Positions 8,814 through 16,177 of a DNA stretch of 64,000 nucleotides are shown here, piece after piece (position 1 is the first letter of the stretch; every line of letters begins with the position of its first letter). The notes beneath the pieces are model-generated. The model made no database searches, was not told where the DNA came from, and saw nothing but the letters and a program-made list of their open reading frames with translations. Position numbers and translations under genes: made by a program. The stretch lies in NCBI RefSeq assembly GCF_004364865.1, contig NZ_SOAU01000001.1, positions 1,550,001-1,614,000 on the forward strand, in the 5' to 3' direction. Source of the DNA: Ilumatobacter fluminis (lineage in GTDB: Bacteria; Actinomycetota; Acidimicrobiia; Acidimicrobiales; Ilumatobacteraceae).

Positions 8814-8990
8814 GGGTCAGGTGTCAAAGGTGACGGCGAGGAACGAGCCGTTACCGGCGATCACTTGACCCGGGATCGGTGCGCGAACCGGTGGGAACGA
8901 GTCGCTTGGCCAGGTCGCAGGACCCCGGGTCAGGTGACCGTCGGTAACGGGTTCGGCTGCGCCTCACCCGTCACCTCTGGCACCTGACCC
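8814..8990. repeat. Inverted pair of GGGTCAGGTG-type intergenic repeats (copy A)
   Basis: The 316-nt gap between the antiporter and coxB is mostly this element. A 58-bp unit (8814-8871) and a 64-bp unit (8927-8990) each begin GGGTCAGGTG and end with the inverse (CACTTGACCC or CACCTGACCC). They are inverted copies of one another: both contain a GGTGACGG block and a GTTACCG block. About 55 nt of unrelated sequence separates them. The units resemble the GGGTCGGGTG family at 13.8, 58.0 and 59.3 kb but carry A in place of G. The rest of the gap (8740-8813 and 8991-9055) shows nothing clear beyond a weak TACGAG promoter-like element at 9046. Confidence 0.85.
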
Positions 8991-9055
8991 GAAGGACCCG
9001 GGGTGGCGATTCGGGTGGGGATGATTGGTCGGCGCGGTCGTGGGGTACGAGTGCC

Positions 9056-9994
9056 GTGATGGGAGGCCGAACGGGGAGTGCTCTCGCGCCGCGCGGGGAC
9101 GACGCATCGACGATCGCTGCGCTGTGGTGGTTCATGCTGGTGCTGGGGATCGTCGTGTTCGTCCTCGTGGCAGCCGTCCTCGTCGTCGGTCTCCGGCGAT
9201 CGGCGTCCGACGACGCCGGTTCGGCACGACGGACGTCGCGATGGATCGTGGGCGGTGGCGTCGTGCTGCCGGTGATCGTGATCGCCGTCGTCCTCGGGGC
9301 AACGCTCGTCGCCATGCGTCAGGTCGCCGCGACCGACGACGACGCCGAGATGACCGTCGACGTGATCGGTCACCAGTACTGGTGGGAGGTTCGCTACCCC
9401 GAGACGGGCGTCGTCTCGGCGAACGAGGTCCACATCCCGGCCGGCACACCCGTCGAGATCACCCTCACGTCGGCCGACGTGATCCATTCGTGGTGGGTGC
9501 CTGCCGTCGCCGGCAAGATGGACCTGCTCCCTGAGCGGACCAATCGTCTCGTCGTCGAGGCAGAACCCGGTGAGTATCAGGGTCGTTGCGCGGAGTTCTG
9601 CGGGACTTCCCACGCCAACATGGACTTCTGGCTCGTCGTGCACGACGCCGACGGCTACCAGCGATGGCTCGACGAACAGGCCCGGCCTGCCGCCGCGCCG
9701 TCGTCACCCGCGGCAGAGCGTGGAGCAGCCTTGTTCACCGACGCCGGTTGCGGGGCATGTCACAACGTGTCGGGCACGGAGGCGGACGGCACCGGGGGAG
9801 CGCCGGCGCCCGATCTCACGCACCTCGCGAGTCGGTTGTCGGTCCTCGGCGGTGCCGTCGACGGCACCACACCCGACCTCGTCGAGTGGATCTCCGACCC
9901 ACACTCGGTGAAGCCCGGCGCGTTGATGCCCGACACCGACCTGGACGATGACGAGATCGCCGACATCGTGGCGTACCTGGAGGGACTCGAGTGA
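9056..9994 (+). CDS. ctaC: Cytochrome c oxidase subunit II with fused cytochrome c (caa3 type)
   Basis: A 312-residue subunit II of a haem-copper oxidase, which receives electrons at the outer face of the membrane. Two transmembrane helices (about residues 20-46 and 63-85) precede a cupredoxin domain with the CuA ligands: a His in VIHSWWVP and Cys, Cys, His and Met in CAEFCGTSHANM. After an Ala/Pro linker a cytochrome c domain follows, with haem-binding CGACH and a likely Met ligand in GALMPD. That makes it a caa3-type subunit needing no separate cytochrome c. The start is a GTG at 9056 or the ATG at 9059. The end overlaps the next gene by 4 bp (GTGA). Confidence 0.95.
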   Translation: MMGGRTGSALAPRGDDASTIAALWWFMLVLGIVVFVLVAAVLVVGLRRSASDDAGSARRTSRWIVGGGVVLPVIVIAVVLGATLVAMRQVAATDDDAEMTVDVIGHQYWWEVRYPETGVVSANEVHIPAGTPVEITLTSADVIHSWWVPAVAGKMDLLPERTNRLVVEAEPGEYQGRCAEFCGTSHANMDFWLVVHDADGYQRWLDEQARPAAAPSSPAAERGAALFTDAGCGACHNVSGTEADGTGGAPAPDLTHLASRLSVLGGAVDGTTPDLVEWISDPHSVKPGALMPDTDLDDDEIADIVAYLEGLE

Positions 9995-12591
9995 GCAGCG
10001 ACGCTCCCGAACGCAGCGACGCCACCGGCGATGCGGCGAACGACGTGGTCGACGATTTGTCGACGCCGCGCGCGGCGAGCCCGTCGACGGTCGAACCGCT
10101 CGACCGGTTGTGGGACGACAAACCCGGCGTGTGGGGGTTCCTGACGGCCGTCCAGAACGACGCCGTCGGCCTCCGCATGATGCTGACCGGGTTCTTCTTC
10201 CTCCTGCTCGGAGGCAGCGTCGACTCGTTCGTGATGCGGCTGCAGCTCGCTCGCCCCGAGAGCGAGCTGATCGGTGCCGAGCTCTACAACGAGATGTTCA
10301 CCAATCACGGGTCGGTGACGATGTTCCTCGTCATCCTGCCGATCTTCGAAGGCTTCGCGATCCTCACGCTGCCGATGATCCTCGGCGCTCGCGAGATGCC
10401 GTTCCCGCGGCTCGGGGCGTTCGCCTACTGGACGTTCCTGATGGGCGGCCTGCTGTACTACAGCTCCACGCTCTTCCAAGCCGTGCCGAACGCCGGCTGG
10501 TTCGCCTACGTGCCCTTGAGTGGACCCGAGTTCTCGCCCGACCTCAACATCGACTTCTGGGTGCTGGGCCTCGGCGTTGCCGAGGTGGGCGCGATCGCCG
10601 GCGCGATCGAGATCATCATCGCCGTGCTCAAGCTGCGAGCACCGGGCATGTCGTTGACCCGTGTGCCGCTCTACGCGTGGGCGATGCTCATCACCGGCGT
10701 CATGATCCTGTTCGCCTTCACACCGTTGATCGTCGGCAGCCTGCTGCTCGAGCTCGAGCGTGGCTTCGGGATGCAGTTCTTCGATCCCGACCTGGGCGGC
10801 AGCTCGCTGCTGTGGCAGCACCTGTTCTGGATCTTCGGACACCCGGAGGTGTACATCCAGTTCCTGCCGGCGACCGGCATCGTGTCGATGGTGTTACCGG
10901 TCATGGTCGGCAAGAAGATCGCCGGCTACCGCTGGATGCTGGCTGCGATGATCGGCATCGCGTTCTTGTCGTTCGGCCTGTGGGCGCACCACATGTTCAC
11001 GGTGGGGCTGCCCGCGGTGATCCTCGCCTTCTTCGCCGCGGCGAGCATGATGATCGCGATCCCTGCCGGCGTGCAGATCTTCTCGTGGATCGCGACGATC
11101 TGGGAGGGACGACCGCGCTTCAACAGCGCGTTCTTGTTCGTCATCGGCTTCCTCGTCACCTTCGTGATCGGCGGCATCACCGGCGTCATGGTCGCTGCCG
11201 TCCCGTTCGACCAGCAGGCGCACGACTCGTACTTCGTCGTCGCCCATCTCCATTACGTCCTGATCGGCGGTGTCGCCTTCCCGATCTTCGCCGGGGTCTA
11301 CTACTGGTTCCCGAAGCACACCGGGCGGATGCTGAACGAGCGCCTCGGCCGCTGGAACTTCTGGTTGCTCTTCCTCGGTGTGCACATGACGTTCGGGCCG
11401 ATGCACGTGGTCGGGCTGCTCGGGATGCCCCGTCGCATCTACACCTACGCCGAAGAGACCGGATGGGGGATCTGGAACCTCATCTCGTCACTCGGGTTGC
11501 TGTTGATCATCCCCGGGTTGGCCGTGTTCTGTTGGAACGTCGTGTTCTCGTACCGCAAGGGAGCCCGCGCCGGGCACAACCCGTGGGGTGCCGACAGCCT
11601 CGAGTGGGCGCTGCCCTCCCCGCCGCCGCAACAGGGGTGGACGACGGTTCCGATCGTGAAGAGCCGCCATCCGCTCTGGGATCAGGACGATCTCCACACC
11701 GGCACCGAGAAACAGGAGTCGCTGGTCCGAGCGTTGGCGTCGTGGCCGCTGAACTGGCGCGCCGTGCTGGTGGTGCGGACGACCGACGGTGAGCCGGAGG
11801 AGATCTTCCGCGTCTCCGACACGTCGATCTGGCCGCTGGTGACCGCGATGGGCACGGTCGGCATCTTCGCCGCCGAACTCCTGAAACTGCGGTGGGGTGC
11901 GCTGGCCTCGGCAGCCCTGATCGTGTTCGCGGTCATCATGTGGAACCGGCCGTCACCCGCGCCGATGACCGAGGACGAGGAGATCGCCTTCGAGCGGGAG
12001 CACGGTGTGCCCGTTCGCGCCGGCGGCAGCCTGATCGTGTCGCGATGGGGGACCGGCATCAGCCTGCTGTTCCTGTCGATCGGGTTCAGCAGCTTCCTGC
12101 TGGCCTACTTCTACCTGCGCATCGAGAACTCGGTCTGGCCGCCGGCCGGCGTCGACGATCCATCGATCTGGTTCGCCATCGTCGACGCGGGGTTGTTCGC
12201 TGCTGCTGCGGCCGTGCTGCTGGCGGGCCGCCGTGCGCTGTTGCGTGACGACCGGCGCGGGCTGATCGCCGGACTGGCCGGCGGTCTGCTCGTGTTGTTC
12301 GCTGCCGGCGCGTTGCTCGTGTACGACCTGGCGACGACGCCGTTCGCGGCGTCCGATCACGCCTACGGCTCGATCTTCCACACGCTCGGAGGGTTCGTCG
12401 TGGTGGTGACCTTCATCTCGTTCGTGATGGGCGTCGTCACCCTCGTCGACGCGTTGCGTGGACGGTTCTCGGCCCGACGGTTCTCGTGGGTCGACAACGT
12501 GTCGCGGTTCTGGGTTGCCACCGCCGTCTTCGCCGCCATCGGTCTGGCGGTGTTGTACGGGACGCCGTGGATGACATCGGGGGCGACGTGA
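9991..12591 (+). CDS. ctaD: Cytochrome c oxidase subunit I-III fusion
   Basis: An 866-residue membrane protein joining catalytic subunit I (about residues 40-560) to a subunit III-like domain (about 660-866). Subunit I shows the HPEVY motif with the CuB His and its cross-linked Tyr, the HH pair in LWAHHMFTVG, and the HDSYFVVAHLHYVL haem-ligand helix. It reduces O2 and pumps protons in the plasma membrane. Between the halves lies a soluble linker ending in two extra helices near 610-640. The subunit III part (YFYLRIENSVWPP, HAYGSIFHTLGGF) looks shortened and divergent. It is translationally coupled on both sides (GTGA overlaps), so the whole oxidase is one operon. Confidence 0.93.
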   Translation: MSSDAPERSDATGDAANDVVDDLSTPRAASPSTVEPLDRLWDDKPGVWGFLTAVQNDAVGLRMMLTGFFFLLLGGSVDSFVMRLQLARPESELIGAELYNEMFTNHGSVTMFLVILPIFEGFAILTLPMILGAREMPFPRLGAFAYWTFLMGGLLYYSSTLFQAVPNAGWFAYVPLSGPEFSPDLNIDFWVLGLGVAEVGAIAGAIEIIIAVLKLRAPGMSLTRVPLYAWAMLITGVMILFAFTPLIVGSLLLELERGFGMQFFDPDLGGSSLLWQHLFWIFGHPEVYIQFLPATGIVSMVLPVMVGKKIAGYRWMLAAMIGIAFLSFGLWAHHMFTVGLPAVILAFFAAASMMIAIPAGVQIFSWIATIWEGRPRFNSAFLFVIGFLVTFVIGGITGVMVAAVPFDQQAHDSYFVVAHLHYVLIGGVAFPIFAGVYYWFPKHTGRMLNERLGRWNFWLLFLGVHMTFGPMHVVGLLGMPRRIYTYAEETGWGIWNLISSLGLLLIIPGLAVFCWNVVFSYRKGARAGHNPWGADSLEWALPSPPPQQGWTTVPIVKSRHPLWDQDDLHTGTEKQESLVRALASWPLNWRAVLVVRTTDGEPEEIFRVSDTSIWPLVTAMGTVGIFAAELLKLRWGALASAALIVFAVIMWNRPSPAPMTEDEEIAFEREHGVPVRAGGSLIVSRWGTGISLLFLSIGFSSFLLAYFYLRIENSVWPPAGVDDPSIWFAIVDAGLFAAAAAVLLAGRRALLRDDRRGLIAGLAGGLLVLFAAGALLVYDLATTPFAASDHAYGSIFHTLGGFVVVVTFISFVMGVVTLVDALRGRFSARRFSWVDNVSRFWVATAVFAAIGLAVLYGTPWMTSGAT

Positions 12592-12983
12592 CGACGGCGC
12601 ACCGTCCGGTCGACACGCTGGAGGCGCCGCACGAACCGGTGGTTCCCGCACCGTCGTCGTGGCGTCTGTGGGTGCTGTTGCTCGGCGGGCCGTCGCTGTG
12701 GTTCGCCCACTTCATGATCGTCTACCTCGCAGCCGAAGCGGTGTGCACGCCGAAGCTCATCGGCGACGACCAGCCCTGGTCGGACGCGACGCTCGACCGA
12801 TTCGTCGTGGCGTCGACGGTCGTCGCAGTCGCGCTGTGTCTCGCTGTCGCAACGCTCTCGTGGCGTCGACTTCGTCGCGAGCCCGGCCAGTGGCTGTGGT
12901 GGGTGTCGATCACCCTCGGGATCGGCTCGGCGCTCAGCGTCATCGCCGTCGGGTCGTCGACGCTGGTGGTCGGCGGATGCTGA
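12588..12983 (+). CDS. Small membrane protein of the caa3 oxidase operon
   Basis: A 131-residue protein starting at a GTG that overlaps the stop of the subunit I-III gene and ending within the start of the CtaG-like gene. Three hydrophobic segments are seen: VLLLGGPSLWFAHFMIVYLA, VASTVVAVALCLAVATL and WWVSITLGIGSALSVIAV. The WFAHFMIVYLAAEAVC motif, with His and Cys, looks conserved. I do not know a named family. Its position between oxidase subunits and an assembly factor suggests a small subunit or assembly helper of the oxidase, which is inference from context. Confidence 0.72.
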   Translation: MTTAHRPVDTLEAPHEPVVPAPSSWRLWVLLLGGPSLWFAHFMIVYLAAEAVCTPKLIGDDQPWSDATLDRFVVASTVVAVALCLAVATLSWRRLRREPGQWLWWVSITLGIGSALSVIAVGSSTLVVGGC

Positions 12984-13864
12984 TCTCACACGGCACACTC
13001 GAGCACGGCACCCTCGGCGACTGGGCGCTCGACCCGGTCGCGATCGCCGTCACGGTCGGGGTCATCGGCCTCTACGTCGTCGGTCGGCGACCGGGGCACG
13101 ACGCGCCCTGGCGCCTGGCCGCCGTCGTGATCGGTGTCCTCGTCTCGTTCGTCGCCGTCGTGTCGCCACTGCACGTCGCCGCCGAGCGGTCGTTGGCATG
13201 GCACATGGTCCAGCACGTGCTGTTGATCGGCGTCACCGCACCGTTGCTCGCCGTGGCGGCACCGTGGCCGGCGTTGGCGCGTGGTCTGGGGGTGCGCGGC
13301 GTCGGCGCCGTGTCGTCCGCACGGCGACTGGTGGGTCTCGACGTCGCGCGGATGCGTCGACTGCGGAGTCCGCTCGCTCGCTGGTTGCTGTTCGTGTTCG
13401 TGTTCTGGGGCTGGCACTCGGCGCGGCTGTACTCGCTTGCCGTCGAGAACGAGTGGGTGCACACGATCGAGCACGTCTCCTTCGTCGTCGCGGCGTTGTT
13501 GGTGTGGTCGGCGGTGCTCGGTCCGGAACGTGCCGGCGGCAACGCCGATCCTGCGATCCGGGTACTCGTGGCGTTCCTGCTGGGGCTCCAAGGGGTCCTG
13601 CTGTCCGCGCTGCTGACGTTCGCCCCGTCGCCGTGGTACGGCGTGTACGTCGACCGGCTCGGCGCCGACGACGCGCTGGCCGACCAACACATCGCCGGCG
13701 TGCTGATGTGGGTGCCGCTCGGCGCGCTCATCACCGTCGCCGGCATCTGGGCCGCCATGACCTGGATCGGCCCCGACGACGAACCGGCGAGGAGCGAGCC
13801 GGGTCGGGTGTCGCAGGGAACGGCGACGGAGTCGACGTTTCCGGAGATCACCCGACTCCGGTGA
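12977..13864 (+). CDS. CtaG-like (caa3 CtaG family) cytochrome oxidase assembly protein
   Basis: A 295-residue polytopic membrane protein of the caa3_CtaG type, associated with copper insertion or assembly of caa3 oxidases in Gram-positive bacteria. Family features are MVQHVLLIGVTAPLLAVAAP, FWGWHSARLYSLAVEN with conserved His, IEHVSFVVAALLVWSAVLG, and DQHIAGVLMWVPLGAL near the end. The His residues on the helices are the proposed metal ligands. The start is the ATG at 12977, overlapping the previous stop. The last 19 or so codons, after the Pro-Asp-Asp-Glu stretch, are read from one arm of an intergenic repeat (13801-13858), so this tail is acquired sequence and not ancestral. Confidence 0.87.
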   Translation: MLISHGTLEHGTLGDWALDPVAIAVTVGVIGLYVVGRRPGHDAPWRLAAVVIGVLVSFVAVVSPLHVAAERSLAWHMVQHVLLIGVTAPLLAVAAPWPALARGLGVRGVGAVSSARRLVGLDVARMRRLRSPLARWLLFVFVFWGWHSARLYSLAVENEWVHTIEHVSFVVAALLVWSAVLGPERAGGNADPAIRVLVAFLLGLQGVLLSALLTFAPSPWYGVYVDRLGADDALADQHIAGVLMWVPLGALITVAGIWAAMTWIGPDDEPARSEPGRVSQGTATESTFPEITRLR

Positions 13865-13941
13865 CGTGGGTTCGCGACCGGGTCGGGTGATCTCCCGAAA
13901 CGTCTCGGCTGCGCCTCGCCGTTCCGTACGACACCCGACCC
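13801..13941. repeat. Inverted pair of GGGTCGGGTG-type intergenic repeats (copy B)
   Basis: A 58-bp unit (13801-13858) and a 62-bp unit (13880-13941) lie as inverted copies around a 21-bp centre. Each unit carries GGGTCGGGTG at one end and CACCCGACYC at the other. The shared inner words are GAACGGCGA and the GGAGATCACCC end. The left unit lies inside the coding sequence of the CtaG-like protein, whose stop (13862-13864) comes just after it. The same unit recurs at 58048-58111 and 59277-59334. Confidence 0.9.
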
Positions 13942-13989
13942 GGGTTGGTCGGGCTGGTTGAGCGGGCTGGAATCGGGTACGACTGGAGC

Positions 13990-14187
13990 ATGCGTACCAA
14001 GGACGTGGGATTGGCCGGATTGCGAGGGTGGCGGAGTTCCGTCGCCGGGGCGGTGGCGACGCCGGTGTCGCGACGCTCGTCGTTCGACGAGGATCAGATC
14101 AAGTCGGTCATCGGCGCCGTCTTCCTGATCTTGTCGCTCCTCTACATCGTCGGAGCGATCAAGGACCTCGTCGCCGACGGCGACTGA
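13990..14187 (+). CDS. Small single-helix membrane protein
   Basis: A 65-residue protein with a basic N-terminus (MRTKDVGLAGLRGWRSS), a short linker, then one hydrophobic segment (SVIGAVFLILSLLYIVGAI) and an acidic tail. The chosen start is the ATG at 13990; an in-frame upstream ATG at 13945 lies at the edge of the repeat and is unlikely. A GGTACGACT element sits about 15 nt before the start. No family is recognised. It converges with the YihY gene and lies just past the oxidase operon, from which it is separated by the repeat pair. Confidence 0.55.
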   Translation: MRTKDVGLAGLRGWRSSVAGAVATPVSRRSSFDEDQIKSVIGAVFLILSLLYIVGAIKDLVADGD

Positions 14188-14196
14188 CCTCGGCCG

Positions 14197-15150
14197 TCAG
14201 GATTCTTCGGTGCCGTTGCGGGCATCGTCGAGACGGACCTTCAACCGATCTCGCGCCTGCCGGGCGCGCACGTTGACCGGCGGCGGCTGGTGGACGACGC
14301 CGGCGCGCCGTGAGATCACGTCGTTCACCTCGGCACCGACGAGCATCACCACGCTCAAGAAGTACATGAGCGTCAGGGCGAGCAGGATCGCGCCCACGCT
14401 CGTGCGGATGTCGTTGCCGCCGGGGAACAGTCGCACGTACAACGCGAATCCCTGTGTGGCTGCCACCCAGCCGACGGCGGTGACGATCGCACCCGGGACG
14501 TCGTAGCGCCAGGGCGTCCGGTGATACGGGCCGATGTGGAACAGCGTCGCCGCCCAGAGCACCAAGCCGACGAAGACCGCCGGCGCCGCGAACCAGCGCA
14601 GGAACCCGGAGAACGGCAACTCGGGGAGGAGCGCCAACGCCGTGGCGCCTGCTGCGACCACGGCGATCGTTGCGAAGCCCAGCCCGATCGCGATGATGCG
14701 GACGTACCAGAACGGGCGGCCGTCCTCCACCTCGTAGGCGATGTCGAGCGCTCGGATGAGTCCGGCGAACGCCCTCGACAGGGTGAACAGGGCGACCAGC
14801 GTCGCGAACGTGGCGACGCCGGTGCCCGGGCGGCTGAACAGGTCGGTGACCGTGTCGTTGATCGCCGACTCTGCCGTGAACGTCTCGCTGACGCGCTGTT
14901 CGATCTGCCGCTGCACGTCGTCGGCGACCGACTGCCCGACGATGGCCTCGAGCGATCCGACGATGCTCACCAGCGACAGCGCAGCAGCCGGGATCGACAA
15001 GATCGTCCAGAACGTGATGGCAGCCGCGAGATCGCCGACCCCGTCCTCGCTGTACTCGTCGAAGACGTCGCGGGCCAGTCGCCACATCCACCGGATGAAG
15101 GGCAGCGGCTGCCACGGCGGGGTGGGGGATCGCAGCGGTTCGGTGTCCAT
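14197..15150 (-). CDS. YihY/BrkB-family membrane protein
   Basis: A 317-residue integral membrane protein of the YihY (formerly ribonuclease BN-like) family. It has the typical opening DLAAAITFWTILSIPAAALSLVSIVG (about residues 42-67), a glycine/proline-rich loop and about six helices. PYHRTPWRYDVPGAIVTAVGW and the late segment RTSVGAILLALTLMYFLSVVMLVGAEVN are family signatures. The C-terminus is basic and cytoplasmic. The molecular function of the family is not established; export and envelope roles have been proposed. It is transcribed alone, convergent with the small gene to its left. Confidence 0.85.
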   Translation of the reverse strand: MDTEPLRSPTPPWQPLPFIRWMWRLARDVFDEYSEDGVGDLAAAITFWTILSIPAAALSLVSIVGSLEAIVGQSVADDVQRQIEQRVSETFTAESAINDTVTDLFSRPGTGVATFATLVALFTLSRAFAGLIRALDIAYEVEDGRPFWYVRIIAIGLGFATIAVVAAGATALALLPELPFSGFLRWFAAPAVFVGLVLWAATLFHIGPYHRTPWRYDVPGAIVTAVGWVAATQGFALYVRLFPGGNDIRTSVGAILLALTLMYFLSVVMLVGAEVNDVISRRAGVVHQPPPVNVRARQARDRLKVRLDDARNGTEES

Positions 15151-15210
15151 CGGTCCACGTCGAGCCTACGGGCGTGGTCGGACGGCGCCGCCGATCGCTA
15201 CCGTGACCCC

Positions 15211-15987
15211 ATGCGGCATCACGAGACGGTTCCCGCCCTGGCGACCAACTTCGGCGGTGGCGGCGGATTCGGGTTCGGGTTCAACATGGGAGTCGCTCGC
15301 GGGCTGCGACGCGCCGGCATCGACGTGACCGCCTTTCCGATGATCGGCACCTCCGCCGGTTCGCACACCGTCGCTGCGATGCGCCTCGGTCTCGACTTCG
15401 ACGCGTTCGCTGAGCAGTGGGCCGACCAGGTCGGCGAGAAGACCGGCCGTCCGTGGAGTGACGGCTATGCGTTCGCGGATCGGATGTACCGAGATCTCCA
15501 CGACCCGGAGGTGTCGGCGGTGGCCGTTCGCGTCCGGGGCTGGAAGCGCGAGGTGCTGAACAGCGCGACGTACGGCATCGACGACATCGTCGCGGCGAGT
15601 TCGGCGGCGTTCCCGGTGATCCGCCCGCACAAGATCGACGGTCGGTGGTACGTCGACGGTGGCGCGATCAGCGTGGCGTCGGCCGATCTCACCCCGGCTG
15701 CGAGGTTCATGCTGCTGGTGACCCCGTTCGCCCGCGACGGGCAGGGCATCGCCGGGAAGGCGGGCGATTGGCAGTCGACGCGCGAGATGCGTCGGTGGGT
15801 CGAGCGACACGGCGGCGACGTCTTGCACGTGGTCCCGACCGACGAGATGGTGGCGTGCGGCGGCAAACGCGTGCGCGACATCGTCGACATCCGGATCGGT
15901 CAGTCCGTCTACCCGTTGGCGGTCGAGTACGGCGAGCACGTCGTGGCCGCCGAGATGCGGTCGATGCGACCCGATCTGTTCCCCTGA
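15211..15987 (+). CDS. Patatin-like phospholipase
   Basis: A 258-residue patatin-family serine hydrolase. The oxyanion-hole glycines appear as FGGGGGFGFGFNMG (residues 13-26), the nucleophile Ser is in GTSAG (about 46-50), and the dyad Asp is in YVDGGAIS (about 148-155). It would hydrolyse acyl esters, possibly membrane lipids. It lacks a signal peptide. The ATG at 15211 was chosen because upstream in-frame sequence belongs to the antisense of the YihY gene. It is monocistronic and divergent from YihY, with about 60 nt between the starts. Confidence 0.87.
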   Translation: MRHHETVPALATNFGGGGGFGFGFNMGVARGLRRAGIDVTAFPMIGTSAGSHTVAAMRLGLDFDAFAEQWADQVGEKTGRPWSDGYAFADRMYRDLHDPEVSAVAVRVRGWKREVLNSATYGIDDIVAASSAAFPVIRPHKIDGRWYVDGGAISVASADLTPAARFMLLVTPFARDGQGIAGKAGDWQSTREMRRWVERHGGDVLHVVPTDEMVACGGKRVRDIVDIRIGQSVYPLAVEYGEHVVAAEMRSMRPDLFP

Positions 15988-16177
15988 CGGCAGCTCGGGC
16001 AACGCTCGACCTCGAGTCGATGTCGAGGGTTGGTCACGTTCTGCAGCTTTCTGAACTCCCTAAGCGTTCCTGAGTCTCCCTTGACGTTCGGTCGCTTCCT
16101 TGTGTGCTGCCGGAGTGCACCAGTCGTGCTCCGGAGCGGGTGCGAGCCACACGCACCACACACCAGGGAGAACACCG

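Noticed and set aside
13945-13989. An upstream start extending the 65-residue membrane protein
   Set aside because: The extra 15 residues begin at the edge of repeat copy B and remove the usual distance to the GGTACGACT element; the ATG at 13990 fits better.
16081-16109. A TTGACG-based promoter for the giant surface protein gene
   Set aside because: The expected -10 position reads GTGCTG, too far from consensus to support a call.
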